64,000 nt of DNA from an uncultured Clostridia bacterium (GCA_944338165.1 CALVLN010000005.1:62001-126000); one strand, 5' to 3'. Shown: positions 1 to 8,864, counted from the first letter of the stretch. The notes: generated by a model not told the origin, from the sequence alone. Numbers and translations: made by a program.

Positions 1-1614
1 AGGGGACCACTGTGCATAAAGATTCAAATCTTGTGTTCCTGTAAAAACATCGGTATCCCCATTATAATATATATTTCCATTGGAATCATAATAATAACTA
101 AACGTATAACCTGTTCGATTCGGATAATCGATTTTCGGCATCTCATCGCCCGTCTTTACATAAACAATTTCCGTTCCGTTTACTCCTCCGGCGAAATTAA
201 AATGAATCGCTTTATACACCAATCTTAACGAATTGTAAACATTCAACCTGCCTCCCGTAGAACACATGTCTGAAAGCGCAGCAATTTCATCCACACCGTC
301 CAAAATAACCGTTTTTAATTCTTCTACTGACAAATCGGAGGCAACGCTTTTGATCAAAGCAGCCGTCCCCGCAACCAATGGAGTGGAAAATGAAGTTCCA
401 TATGCACCGCTACTGTATCCATTTTCATTGTTTGTGCTGACCATTTCCGTCCCTGGTGCAAATAAATTTACTGTATTCGCCCCATAACAGGATCCGAGAA
501 AACCTTCCCAATCTACTTGTTCCGCGCAGAGATCGCTATTTGCCTTTGTTCCCCCAACGGATATGACATTGTTACAAATTGGCATAAGAGCTCCCGGAAT
601 GGATGGAGTTGAGGAGCCCTTATTTCCTGCTGAAGCCACAACAAGTCCATTGTAATTATTTATAGCATTTGCCATAATATACAAACCTTCTATCATATCT
701 GAGTCGATTGTCCCCTCTTCAAATCCAAAATTTCCACTGCAATTCAATATCGCTATATTGTTCTGTATCGCATATGTCAATGCTGCGACAAATATATTGC
801 ACCACCATTTATCAATTTTTATAGGCACAAGTTTGACTCCAGGACATACGGCATTGACTAACCCTGCGACCATAGTTCCGTGTCCGTCGACATCTTCTGT
901 ATTGTTATCATATTCAATTTGTTCAGAAATGCTTGCATTGCTAAAAAAATGTATTCCGGTCCCTACATTCAATTCATCATGTTCGGCGATCCCTGAATCA
1001 ATAATTCCAACCGCAACTTCTTCCTGACCTAATGTTGAAACGATTTCTTGCGCTTCCAACGCCTCAATACGCTCCAATCCCCATTGATTCCAATAATCTT
1101 CTTGAGTATAGTAGCTTCTTGTCGCCTCTCTAAAATCTTTTTCTTCTGCAACTCCCGCAGAATCAGTTGCAATCTTATAATTAGGACAAACAAATTTAAT
1201 TCCGTCAACAGCATATAATGCAGAAATAGCATCATGAATATATTCTACGCCGCACTCTTTCGGCAAACCAATTTGAAAAATCTGCCGAAAATTATCCTTA
1301 TCCAAATATTTTAGAGTTTCAATACCTCCTTCGATTGCTGTCAAATCCGTTATATATGTCTTTTCAAAATCACCAAAAAATGCATCAGTATGTATTTTAT
1401 TTACCTCACTGTGATATTTATCTACAACGATCAGCAAACTTTCGACATCAATATCATCTGTTAAATCGCTATTCCATTCCCAATAAACCTTTTGTTCACA
1501 CGGAACAACTGACTCTGCAAAAACATGAACTACACCAACATTGATAAAAACCAAAAAAGTACAAATCAAAACAAACAAAACAATAGGTTTACATTCAAAT
1601 AATTTCTTCATCAT
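1..1614 (-). CDS. Secreted subtilisin-like serine protease with Listeria-Bacteroides repeat, C-terminus cut by window edge
   Basis: The reading frame is open from two tandem ATGs (1614 and 1611) to the left edge, giving about 537 residues. Numbering from the second ATG, a hydrophobic signal peptide occupies residues 1-32. The catalytic triad of family S8 is visible: Asp205 in IIDSGIAEH, His244 in DGHGTMVAG and Ser407 in GTSFSTPLVAG, plus the oxyanion Asn in ASAGNKG. After the protease domain, residues from about 475 on (FNFAGGVNG to LNLYAQW) match the beta-grasp Listeria-Bacteroides (Flg_new/InlB B) repeat, which is typical of cell-surface proteins. An AGGAG box precedes the start. The gene is visibly AT-rich compared with every neighbour, which suggests recent acquisition. 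It lies 21 bases behind the lipoprotein gene and may be co-transcribed with it. Protease identity is secure; substrate and anchoring are unknown. Confidence 0.9.
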   Translation of the reverse strand, partial: MMKKLFECKPIVLFVLICTFLVFINVGVVHVFAESVVPCEQKVYWEWNSDLTDDIDVESLLIVVDKYHSEVNKIHTDAFFGDFEKTYITDLTAIEGGIETLKYLDKDNFRQIFQIGLPKECGVEYIHDAISALYAVDGIKFVCPNYKIATDSAGVAEEKDFREATRSYYTQEDYWNQWGLERIEALEAQEIVSTLGQEEVAVGIIDSGIAEHDELNVGTGIHFFSNASISEQIEYDNNTEDVDGHGTMVAGLVNAVCPGVKLVPIKIDKWWCNIFVAALTYAIQNNIAILNCSGNFGFEEGTIDSDMIEGLYIMANAINNYNGLVVASAGNKGSSTPSIPGALMPICNNVISVGGTKANSDLCAEQVDWEGFLGSCYGANTVNLFAPGTEMVSTNNENGYSSGAYGTSFSTPLVAGTAALIKSVASDLSVEELKTVILDGVDEIAALSDMCSTGGRLNVYNSLRLVYKAIHFNFAGGVNGTEIVYVKTGDEMPKIDYPNRTGYTFSYYYDSNGNIYYNGDTDVFTGTQDLNLYAQWSP

Positions 1615-1635
1615 AAATCTCTCCTAAATAAATAT

Positions 1636-2805
1636 TTACTTTGTTTTGGTTTCCTTGTAACCATCATCGACTCCGTAGCGAGGCAAACAAGACTGCACAT
1701 GATCGAAGCGAGAGAGTAGCCTCCCGTATTGTTCCACAACATCTTTGGGGGCGTCGTGATCCAGCACTCCGAGCGTATACAGCGGGGAAGCAGCTTCCTC
1801 TCCGCTCTTAAATGCATGATAGCTGACCCATGTGACAGACGGCCCTGCGGCGAATCCCGCAAAATCGTCCGCGGTAAAGATACGGCCTGCATACGCCCGA
1901 TCGATCTGTACCGTATAAGAGCCGAAAAAACTCAGCCAGGAATCCGGGATCTCCTCCAACGCTTCCTTTTCTTCCATAGGATAATGCCGCGTCTCGTAAT
2001 CATACGTATTCTCCCACGCATAGTCGACGATGTCCATACCCGACAAGGCTTCCGGAAGCTCTTCGCGCGGCCCTTCCGCCGTGATCACATAGAACCCGAT
2101 CGTGGTGATCCGGCTTTCGCCCGAAACGGGATCGCGATACGTCGTCCACGCGCTGACCCCCTCCACGGGAATGACCTCGGCAACGGAAACGGGCGCAAGA
2201 TCTTCCGCCGTCAGCGGCCCGTCCAGCAGGGTCTCCCGAACGCCGACAAAATACCCGCCGCGATCCGCCGCGAGCTGCCATTCACGCGGCATTTTATACG
2301 GCTGCACTTCCTCCACAAAGTCAAAGGTGTACAGCTTTGTCATGGCATACGCCCATTCTTCCACGCCGGAAGTTTTCAGCGTGAGCAGATATTCGGTAAA
2401 GGCATCGCAGCGATACGTCTCCTCGATCTCCGCTGCCTCGACCGGCAAAAAGTCCTCTGCCGTAAGCGCCGCCTCGTCCGGCCCGATCCGGACATAAAGC
2501 CGATCCGTCGCATACGCCGCGTCTCCGTTCAGCCAATCGATCCCGATAAGTTTTTTGAACGCATATTCAACGTCGAGAAGTTCCTCTTGCGTCAGATCAT
2601 TCTCTGCGATAAGTTCCGCAAGCGCTTCCTGCAATTCGGAAACGCCGCCTTGCAGCTGCTGGTTTTCCTGCAGCAATTCCTCGTTCCGCTGCGTCAGTTC
2701 GTCCAGCTGTTTTTGCAGATCGCCCGTTTCCCCGCCGCAGGCGGTCATCAGCACCATCGCCCCCGCCATCACTGCCGCAAACAATACGCTGAATAGTTTT
2801 TTCAT
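1636..2805 (-). CDS. Coiled-coil lipoprotein of unknown function
   Basis: A 389-residue protein starting at ATG 2805, which has a good AGGAGG-type site. The start is MKKLFSVLFAAVMAG and the lipobox LMTAC puts the lipidated Cys at residue 23. Residues 28-75 are a heptad-rich coiled coil (repeated LQ/EL pattern), followed by about 300 residues of mixed alpha/beta sequence that I do not recognise. It is expected on the outer face of the cytoplasmic membrane. A sigma-A promoter (TTGAAA, 17 bp, TATAAT) lies just upstream. It resembles the lipoprotein at 29783-30583 in layout (signal, Cys-Gly-Gly, coiled coil, globular domain) but not in obvious sequence. Function is not inferable from sequence alone. 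Confidence 0.75.
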   Translation of the reverse strand: MKKLFSVLFAAVMAGAMVLMTACGGETGDLQKQLDELTQRNEELLQENQQLQGGVSELQEALAELIAENDLTQEELLDVEYAFKKLIGIDWLNGDAAYATDRLYVRIGPDEAALTAEDFLPVEAAEIEETYRCDAFTEYLLTLKTSGVEEWAYAMTKLYTFDFVEEVQPYKMPREWQLAADRGGYFVGVRETLLDGPLTAEDLAPVSVAEVIPVEGVSAWTTYRDPVSGESRITTIGFYVITAEGPREELPEALSGMDIVDYAWENTYDYETRHYPMEEKEALEEIPDSWLSFFGSYTVQIDRAYAGRIFTADDFAGFAAGPSVTWVSYHAFKSGEEAASPLYTLGVLDHDAPKDVVEQYGRLLSRFDHVQSCLPRYGVDDGYKETKTK

Positions 2806-2842
2806 ATCAGTTTCCTCCTGTATGAAGTGTTTCTTTGTTATG

Positions 2843-2871
2843 ATTATATCATACGGCATCTTCCATTTCAA
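2843..2871 (-). promoter_or_regulatory. Sigma-A promoter of the 1636-2805 lipoprotein
   Basis: On the minus strand TTGAAA (2866-2871), a 17-bp spacer and TATAAT (2843-2848), about 38 bases before the ATG. Confidence 0.7.
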
Positions 2872-3070
2872 TAGAAATTCATAAAAAAATGGTACAATTT
2901 GACAAATAATCGTTACAGATTGCATTTTTCAGGAAAAACAAAAAACGGAGCCGAAAATCGGCCCTCGTTATCCGCTGTGTCGGGATCCGGTTCCTTCTGC
3001 GGGAAAAAATCGATATTGGGAAGATTTGATAAAACCGCGGGATCATCCGCCCGTTTTCTCTTACCTGAAA
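2872..3070. other. Intergenic stretch with no recognised feature
   Basis: This is most of the 303-base gap between the lipoprotein and the DUF1540 gene. Outside the promoter (2843-2871) and the terminator (3071-3103) I see no gene, RNA or repeat. Confidence 0.6.
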
Positions 3071-3103
3071 AAAGCCCTCCGCACAAAATGCGGAGGGCTT
3101 TTT
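3071..3103 (-). terminator. Rho-independent terminator after the DUF1540 gene
   Basis: Stem GCCCTCCGCA / TGCGGAGGGC with loop CAAAA, flanked by A and T runs. It lies 6 bases past the stop of 3109-3261. Confidence 0.85.
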
Positions 3104-3108
3104 CGGCG

Positions 3109-3261
3109 TCAATTCTTCTTTTCGAAGCTGTCGCAACAGGTGCACGGTTCCGTAGAGCAATTGCCGACGTGGATCTTGTCGAGCATGCAGCTCATGCCGT
3201 CGCGGTTGAAGCGGCAGTCGCAAACGCCGCAGGAAACGCCTTTGTTGACCGTCTTTTCCAT
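3109..3261 (-). CDS. DUF1540 cysteine-rich small protein
   Basis: A 50-residue protein starting MEKTVNKGVSCGVCDCRFN, preceded by a GGAGGA site. Cysteines are spaced CGVCDC, then C, then NCSTEPCTCCDSF. This is the pattern of the DUF1540 family of small Clostridia/Bacilli proteins, which are probably metal binding. No membrane segment or signal peptide is present. A longer in-frame extension exists upstream, but the ribosome site and family length favour the ATG at 3261. It has its own terminator and faces rplI divergently. Biochemical role is not known for the family. Confidence 0.85.
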   Translation of the reverse strand: MEKTVNKGVSCGVCDCRFNRDGMSCMLDKIHVGNCSTEPCTCCDSFEKKN

Positions 3262-3334
3262 AAACAATCTTCCTCCTTCCCCTTCAGTATGCGCACGCTG
3301 CCGGAAATTATAAGCCGTCGCGCAGAAAACCCCC

Positions 3335-3363
3335 TTGACAAACGCGCGCATTTCGGATAAAAT
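3335..3363 (+). promoter_or_regulatory. Sigma-A promoter of rplI
   Basis: TTGACA (3335-3340), 17-bp spacer, TAAAAT (3358-3363). It is followed by AAGGAGG at 3370-3376 and the ATG at 3383. Confidence 0.8.
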
Positions 3364-3382
3364 AAAGACAAGGAGGACGACC

Positions 3383-3826
3383 ATGAAAGTCATATTACTT
3401 GCAGACGTAAAAGGCAGCGGAAAAAAAGGCGACGTCATCGACGTATCCGACGGTTACGCCCAGAACTTCCTCTTGAAAAAGAAACTCGCCGCGGTCGCCA
3501 CCGCCTCGGGCATCAACGAGGTCGAGCAAAAACGCACCGCGGAAGCCTATCACCGCGCGGAAACCATCAAAGCACTCAAGGAACTCGCCGCCAGGCTCAA
3601 CGGCGCCAAAGCGACGGTCGCCATCAAAGTGGGCGAAAACGGCAAAGTGTTCGGCTCGGTCACCACGGCGCACGTCGCGGCGGCCCTCTCCGAACTCGGC
3701 TTTGAGGTAGATAAAAAGAAGATCGTTTTAAAGAGCGCCATCAAAACGGTGGGCACCTTTGAGGCGGAAGTGCGCCTGATGGAAGGCGTAAGCGCCAAGG
3801 TTTCCGTCACCGTAGTGCCCGCATAA
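3383..3826 (+). CDS. rplI: 50S ribosomal protein L9
   Basis: A 147-residue protein, the usual length for L9. The N-terminal rRNA-binding domain begins MKVILLADVKGSGKKGDVIDV and carries the family signature GYAQNFLLKK at about residues 25-34. A long connecting helix (residues 40-75) leads to the C-terminal domain ending VSVTVVPA. It binds 23S rRNA at the base of the L1 stalk. It is transcribed alone here, from a strong promoter with a consensus ribosome site, and ends at a hairpin terminator. The usual rpsF/ssb/rpsR neighbours are not in the window. Confidence 0.97.
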   Translation: MKVILLADVKGSGKKGDVIDVSDGYAQNFLLKKKLAAVATASGINEVEQKRTAEAYHRAETIKALKELAARLNGAKATVAIKVGENGKVFGSVTTAHVAAALSELGFEVDKKKIVLKSAIKTVGTFEAEVRLMEGVSAKVSVTVVPA

Positions 3827-3841
3827 GAGGAAAAACCGCGA

Positions 3842-3868
3842 GGGGGAACGCATGCGTCCCCCCTTTTT
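3842..3868 (+). terminator. Terminator of rplI
   Basis: Stem GGGGGAACGC / GCGTCCCCC (one bulge), followed by CTTTTTCTCG. Confidence 0.75.
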
Positions 3869-3882
3869 CTCGTTTTATCATA

Positions 3883-3904
3883 TATTATGTCACGCATAAT
3901 ACTA
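3883..3904. repeat. Short inverted repeat, copy A of the TATTATG-N5-CATAATA family
   Basis: TATTATG TCACG CATAATA CTA: perfect 7-bp arms around 5 bases. It lies between the terminators of convergent rplI and the hydrogenase gene. Related copies are at 14414, 34051 and 63027-63070. Confidence 0.65.
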
Positions 3905-3926
3905 CGCAAATATCTTTTTATATCGC

Positions 3927-3954
3927 AAAAGAGGCGGAAATCACCGCCTCTTTT
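3927..3954 (-). terminator. Terminator of the rex-adhE-hydrogenase operon
   Basis: AAAAGAGGCGG / CCGCCTCTTTT hairpin 15 bases past the hydrogenase stop codon. The stem is symmetric and could work in both directions. Confidence 0.8.
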
Positions 3955-3968
3955 CTGTTTTATGCCCG

Positions 3969-5474
3969 TCAGGGCAAGTTGATCTCATACAATTCCTTAT
4001 CGGGAAGTTTCTGCGTGGAGTCGGAAACGAATTTCTGCACGGCGACAGCCCCCTTCTCCACGGCGATGTTGACGCCCGCACCCGCAACGCAGCCGCCGGG
4101 ACAGCCCATCCCCTCGATGAGGCAGCCGTTCTTTTTGCCGGCTTTGGCGAGCATGAGCACTTTTCTGCAATCGGAAAGCCCTTCCGCATGCTCGATCCTG
4201 ACTTCCACGTCCGGGTAATATTCCTTGACGCACGCCTCGATCGCCGCGGCGACGCCGCCGGCGACGCCGTATCCCCTGCCCGCCGCCGTAGCGTCGTGGA
4301 TGGGTTCCTCCTTCTCGTACGTCGAAAAATCGATGCCGCGCACCGCGAACATCGCGGCGAGCTCCTCAAAGGTGATGACGAAGTCGACGTCGCTGCGCAC
4401 GCTGCGGCGGGACGCCTCCAGCTTTTTCGCCGCGCACGGGCCGATGAACACCACGCGCGCATCCGGCAGCTTCTGCTTGATGGAGCGCGCGGTCGCCACC
4501 ATGGGCGTCAGGGCGCTGGAGACCTTGTCGATCATCTCCGGGAACTGCTTTTTGGCGAGCATGCTCCAAGCGGGGCAGCAGGACGTTAGCAGGAAGGGAA
4601 GTTTGCCCGTCGCCACTTCCGTGGCGTAATGGTGCGCCTCGGTGGACGCGCCGACGTCGGCGCCGTGCGCCACTTCAAAGACCTCGGCAAAGCCGATATC
4701 CTTAAGCGCCGCCTTGATCTTCCACAGCGAGACGTTCTGCCCGAACTGCCCGACGATGGCGGGCGCGACCTCGGCAACGACCTTATCGCCCTTCTTCATG
4801 GCGCGGATGAGCTGGAAGATCTGCGATTTGTCGGCAATGGCGCCGAACGGGCAGCTGACCATGCACTGACCGCAGCCGACGCACTTTTCCGGGTCGATGC
4901 GCGCGCGGCCGAGCGCGTCGCTGGAGATCGCCTTGACGCCGCACGCCTGCGAACAGGGGCGGATCTTATGGGCGATGGCGTCGTACGGGCAGGCTGCCTT
5001 GCACTTGCCGCACTTGATGCATTTGCTCTGATCGATGACCGAGCGGCCGTCTGGCGCGACGGAGATAGCGCCTTTGGGGCAGACGGTCACGCAGGCGCGC
5101 GAAACGCAGCCGCGGCACTGGTTGCTCACTTCGTAGGCGTTCTCCTCGCATTTGTCGCATGCCGAGGGAATGACCTGCATGAGCGGCGGTTCGTAATATT
5201 TATCGGAAATGTTGCTCGCGTCCAGCCCGCTGGTGATGTGGACGGGCCTGTCCTGCGGGCGCAGCGACATGCCCATGGCAAGCCGCACGCGTTCGGAGGC
5301 GATGGCGCGCTCGCGGAAGATGCTCTCGCGGTACTGCGGGATCTCCGTGGGGACGATCTTATACGGAATTGCCTCTACGTCGTCGTTGACGTTTTCCGAT
5401 TCGTAGGCGACGCGCGCGACCTCCTCAAAGACCTGACGTCTTAACTTTACGATGGGAGTTTCGATCCCTCTCAT
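3969..5474 (-). CDS. Monomeric [FeFe] hydrogenase with ferredoxin-type clusters
   Basis: A 501-residue cytoplasmic iron-sulfur enzyme expected to reduce protons with ferredoxin electrons. Cys-rich motifs for [4Fe-4S] clusters lie at residues 120-133, 152-162, 174-178 and 198-208. The H-cluster ligands follow: L1 TSCCPAW (C299, C300), L2 GPCAAKKLE (C347) and L3 EGMGCPGGC (C458, C462). The L1 motif has Ala where classic group A enzymes have Gly (TSCCPGW). The L2 and L3 variants also differ, as in the less-studied group B/M2e enzymes. The start ATG 5474 is preceded by GGAGA; the longer upstream frame lacks a ribosome site. It lies 66 bases behind adhE, so it is probably read from the rex promoter and controlled by NADH/NAD balance. 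Group assignment is from memory of motifs and less sure than the family. Confidence 0.9.
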   Translation of the reverse strand: MRGIETPIVKLRRQVFEEVARVAYESENVNDDVEAIPYKIVPTEIPQYRESIFRERAIASERVRLAMGMSLRPQDRPVHITSGLDASNISDKYYEPPLMQVIPSACDKCEENAYEVSNQCRGCVSRACVTVCPKGAISVAPDGRSVIDQSKCIKCGKCKAACPYDAIAHKIRPCSQACGVKAISSDALGRARIDPEKCVGCGQCMVSCPFGAIADKSQIFQLIRAMKKGDKVVAEVAPAIVGQFGQNVSLWKIKAALKDIGFAEVFEVAHGADVGASTEAHHYATEVATGKLPFLLTSCCPAWSMLAKKQFPEMIDKVSSALTPMVATARSIKQKLPDARVVFIGPCAAKKLEASRRSVRSDVDFVITFEELAAMFAVRGIDFSTYEKEEPIHDATAAGRGYGVAGGVAAAIEACVKEYYPDVEVRIEHAEGLSDCRKVLMLAKAGKKNGCLIEGMGCPGGCVAGAGVNIAVEKGAVAVQKFVSDSTQKLPDKELYEINLP

Positions 5475-5540
5475 ATTCTCTCCTTTGGCGGAAAAGCGGC
5501 AAGGGAGCAACTCCCCTGCCTCTTTTCTGCGCTGTTTTCG

Positions 5541-8153
5541 TTATTTCCTGCCGTAGTAGGCGTTGAGATACATCTGCTTGATCTCGCTCATCAGCGGGTA
5601 ACGGGGGTTGGCGCCCGTGCACTGATCGTCGAAGGCGTCCTCCGTCATCTGATCGAGCTTGGCGAGGAACTCCTCCTCCGTGACCTTGCCCGCGAGCGCT
5701 TCCGCGATCGTCTTGGGCTGGCCGATGGCTTCCTGAAGCTGCTTGAGCTTGGCGATCAGCGCCTCGACGAGCTCATCGTCGTTCTTGCCCTTGCAGCCGA
5801 TGAATCTTGCAACGTCCGCATAGCGCGCCTTGCACTGCGGGTACGCGTACTGCGGGAAGGTGCCCATCTTGGTGGGCTGCTCGGCGCTGTTGAAGCGGAT
5901 GACCTCCTCCAGCATCAGCGAGTTCGCCATGCCGTGCGGGATATGCCAGTAAGAACCGAGCTTATGCGCCATGGAGTGGCAGACGCCGAGGAAGGCGTTG
6001 GCGAACGCCATACCCGCCATCGTGGAAGCGTTTGCCATCTTTTCGCGCGCTTCCGCGTCGTGCCCGCCCTTTTCATACGCGCGGGGCAGATAATCGAAGA
6101 TGAGTTTTGCCGCCTCTTTGGCGATGCCGTTGGTGAAGTCGGTCGCCATGACGGAGGCGATCGCCTCGAGCGCGTGGCTCATGGCGTCGATGCCCGAGCA
6201 GGACGTGAGTCCCTTGGGGATGCTCATCATGAGGTCGGCGTCCACGATCGCCATATCCGGCATGAGTTCGTAGTCGGCGAGCGGGTACTTGGTTCCCGTC
6301 TTTTCGTCGGTGATGACGGCGAACGGCGTCACTTCCGAGCCGGTGCCCGCCGTGGTGGGAATGGCGACGAAGAGCGCCTTGTCACCCATGTGCGGGAAGG
6401 TGTAGACGCGCTTGCGGATGTCCATGAAGCGCATCGCCATATCCTGGAAGTCAACTTCGGGATGCTCGTACATCACCCACATGATCTTCGCCGCGTCCAT
6501 CGGCGAACCGCCGCCGATGGCGATGATGACGTCGGGCGCGAAATCGCGCATCTGCTTGACGCCCTCGTTGGCGCAGGCGAGCGTGGGATCGGGCGCCACG
6601 TCAAAGAAGGTCGCATGCGTGATGCCCTCGGCATCGAGCACGTCGGTGATCTTCTTGGTGAATCCGCTCTGGAAGAGGAAACGGTCGGTGACGATGAACG
6701 CCTTCTTCTTCCCGTAGACCTGAGGGCCGAGCTCTTTGAGGGCGACGCCCAGGCAGCCGCGCTTGAAATAAACCTTTTCGGGTGCTCTGAACCACAACAT
6801 ATTTTCCTTCCTTTCCGCAACGGTCTTGATGTTCAAAAGGTGCTTGACGCCGACGTTCTCGGAGACCGAGTTGCCGCCCCACGAGCCGCAGCCGAGGGTG
6901 AGCGAGGGCGAAAGTTTGAAGTTGTACAGATCGCCGATGCCGCCCTGCGAAGAAGGCGTATTGATGACGATACGGCAGGTCTTCATGACGCCGCGGAAAT
7001 ATTCGATCTTTTCCGCGCCCGTCTCCACGTTGATATACAGCGAGGAGGTGTGCCCGAGCCCGCCGTCCTTGATGAGGCGGTCCGCCTTGGAGACGGCGTC
7101 CTCGAAATCGTTTGCCTTATACATGGCAAGAACGGGCGAAAGCTTCTCGTGCGCGAACTCCTCGGAAATGTCCACGGAGGTCACTTCGCCGACGAGCACT
7201 TTGCTGCCCGCGGGCGCGGTGAAGCCGGCAAGTTCCGCGATCTTGCAGGCGCTCTGGCCGACGATGCGGGCGTTGAGCGCGCCGTTGATGATGATGGTCT
7301 TTCTCACCTTATCCGTCTCTTCGGGGGTAAGGAAGTACGCGCCGCGCGATGCCATCTCCTTCTTGAATTCGTTGTAGACGTCCTTCAGGACGATGACGGA
7401 CTGCTCGGAAGCGCAGATCATGCCGTTGTCGAACGTCTTGGAATGCAGGATGGAAGACGCCGCAAGCCGGATATCCGCCGAGGAATCGATGATGGCGGGC
7501 GTGTTGCCTGCGCCGACGCCGAGAGCGGGCTTGCCGGACGAATATGCCGCCCTGACCATGCCGGGACCGCCCGTCGCGAGGATGGTATCCGCCTCGCGCA
7601 TGATCATGCCGGAGAGCGGAACGCTGGGCTCGTCGATCCAGCCGATGATGTCCTCGGGAGCGCCCGCCGCCACGGCGGCGTCGAGCACGACCTTGGCAGC
7701 CGCAATGGTGCTCTTCTTGGCGCGCGGGTGCGGCGAGATGATGAGCGCGTTGCGCGTCTTCAGGCAGATGAGCGACTTGAAGATGGCCGTCGAGGTCGGG
7801 TTGGTGGTGGGAATGATGGCGGCGATGACGCCGATGGGCTCGGCGATGCGCGTCAGGCCGAAGCCCTCGTCGCGCTCGATGACGCCGCAGGTCTTTTCGT
7901 CCTTATAGCGGTTGTAGATGTACTCGGCCGCATAGTGGTTCTTGATGACCTTGTCTTCCACGATCCCCATCCCCGTCTCTTCCACGGCGAGCTTGGCGAG
8001 CGGGATACGCATCTTGTTGGCGGCAAGCGCCGCCGCAAAGAAGATCTTATCCACCTGCTCCTGCGTGTAGGTGGCAAATTTAGCCTGCGCCGCGCGCACC
8101 TTGGCAAGCAGCTTCTCCAACGATTCTTCATCGTTGACGATAAAGTCTTTCAT
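5541..8153 (-). CDS. adhE: Bifunctional aldehyde-alcohol dehydrogenase
   Basis: An 870-residue enzyme of standard AdhE length that converts acetyl-CoA to acetaldehyde and then ethanol, oxidising two NADH. Residues 1-440 are the CoA-acylating aldehyde dehydrogenase, with catalytic Cys247 in FDNGMICASEQS and the cofactor stretch IPTTNPTS. Residues from about 450 on are the iron-dependent alcohol dehydrogenase, with IAIGGGSPMDAAK and the metal ligands in ALEAIAS...FLGVCHSMAHKLG. AdhE forms spirosome filaments in other species. ATG 8153 is chosen because GGAGG sits 6 bases before it. It follows rex by 42 bases, consistent with one Rex-controlled transcript that carries the cell's two main reductant sinks. 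Confidence 0.97.
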   Translation of the reverse strand: MKDFIVNDEESLEKLLAKVRAAQAKFATYTQEQVDKIFFAAALAANKMRIPLAKLAVEETGMGIVEDKVIKNHYAAEYIYNRYKDEKTCGVIERDEGFGLTRIAEPIGVIAAIIPTTNPTSTAIFKSLICLKTRNALIISPHPRAKKSTIAAAKVVLDAAVAAGAPEDIIGWIDEPSVPLSGMIMREADTILATGGPGMVRAAYSSGKPALGVGAGNTPAIIDSSADIRLAASSILHSKTFDNGMICASEQSVIVLKDVYNEFKKEMASRGAYFLTPEETDKVRKTIIINGALNARIVGQSACKIAELAGFTAPAGSKVLVGEVTSVDISEEFAHEKLSPVLAMYKANDFEDAVSKADRLIKDGGLGHTSSLYINVETGAEKIEYFRGVMKTCRIVINTPSSQGGIGDLYNFKLSPSLTLGCGSWGGNSVSENVGVKHLLNIKTVAERKENMLWFRAPEKVYFKRGCLGVALKELGPQVYGKKKAFIVTDRFLFQSGFTKKITDVLDAEGITHATFFDVAPDPTLACANEGVKQMRDFAPDVIIAIGGGSPMDAAKIMWVMYEHPEVDFQDMAMRFMDIRKRVYTFPHMGDKALFVAIPTTAGTGSEVTPFAVITDEKTGTKYPLADYELMPDMAIVDADLMMSIPKGLTSCSGIDAMSHALEAIASVMATDFTNGIAKEAAKLIFDYLPRAYEKGGHDAEAREKMANASTMAGMAFANAFLGVCHSMAHKLGSYWHIPHGMANSLMLEEVIRFNSAEQPTKMGTFPQYAYPQCKARYADVARFIGCKGKNDDELVEALIAKLKQLQEAIGQPKTIAEALAGKVTEEEFLAKLDQMTEDAFDDQCTGANPRYPLMSEIKQMYLNAYYGRK

Positions 8154-8195
8154 GATCAACCTCCGTATTTTACTTGGAATAAATTGGAAACGGTT

Positions 8196-8816
8196 TCATT
8201 CCCCGCACAGCTGGGCAAGGGCGACGGCGAGGTCTTCATACCTGACCTTGACCCCTTCCGGCACGGTCAGATATACGGGTGCAAAGTTGAGAATGGCGCG
8301 GATCCCCGCCGAGACGGCGGCGTCACACGCGGCCTGCGCCGCACTGCGCGGAACGGCGAGCACGGCGACCTTGACGGCATTGCGCGCGGCGATCTGAGGC
8401 AGCCGATCCAGGGGGTAGACGGGTTTCCCGCCGAAAGAACCCACCTTTTCGGGCGCGACGTCAAACGCACACACGACGTGGATGCCGTAATTCTCAAACC
8501 CGTCGTAGGCGAGCATTGCCCTGCCCAGCCCGCCTGCACCGATGACGACGGCATCCGTCCAGTGATCGTAACCTAAAAATTTTTCGAGATCGGAAATGAG
8601 CTGCCGCACTTCAAACCCGAGGCGCGGCCGCCCCGGACGGGAGGACACGAGGGAAAGATCCTTGCGCACCCCCACGGCGGAAAGCCCCATATCGCGGGCG
8701 ATCGCCGCCGAGGAGACGCAGCCGACCCCCTTTGCCGCCTCTCCCTTGAGGTAGCGCAGGTATGCAGGGATGCGCGCCGCCGTTGCTTTGGGAACGGGAT
8801 TTTGCATGCTCTGCAT
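8196..8816 (-). CDS. rex: Redox-sensing transcriptional repressor Rex
   Basis: A 206-residue protein. The N-terminal winged helix (residues 10-80) contains the family stretch RIPAYLRYL and GVRKDLSL. The C-terminal Rossmann domain has the NADH-binding motif VIGAGGLGRAML at about 91-102 and ends with the domain-swapping helix. Rex binds DNA when NAD is high and releases it when NADH accumulates, which derepresses fermentation genes. The start is ATG 8816, behind AGGAGG. The gene heads the adhE-hydrogenase operon. A perfect inverted repeat between its promoter and start (8841-8860) suggests autoregulation of the whole operon. Confidence 0.95.
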   Translation of the reverse strand: MQSMQNPVPKATAARIPAYLRYLKGEAAKGVGCVSSAAIARDMGLSAVGVRKDLSLVSSRPGRPRLGFEVRQLISDLEKFLGYDHWTDAVVIGAGGLGRAMLAYDGFENYGIHVVCAFDVAPEKVGSFGGKPVYPLDRLPQIAARNAVKVAVLAVPRSAAQAACDAAVSAGIRAILNFAPVYLTVPEGVKVRYEDLAVALAQLCGE

Positions 8817-8840
8817 AAATTTGGCCTCCTTGACCGAAAT

Positions 8841-8860
8841 ATCGATAAATTTTTATCGAT
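8841..8860 (-). promoter_or_regulatory. Putative Rex operator
   Basis: ATCGATAAA TT TTTATCGAT: perfect 9-bp arms with 2 bases between, placed just downstream of the -10 box over the expected transcription start. It differs from the usual TTGTTAA/TTGTGAA Rex boxes, so assignment to Rex is inference from position. Confidence 0.6.
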
Positions 8861-8864
8861 TCCT

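Noticed and set aside
5934..8576. 880-codon open frame on the plus strand opposite adhE and rex
   Set aside because: It is antisense to two certain genes; long shadow frames are expected in GC-rich coding DNA, and the translation is low-complexity Arg/Asp/His-rich.
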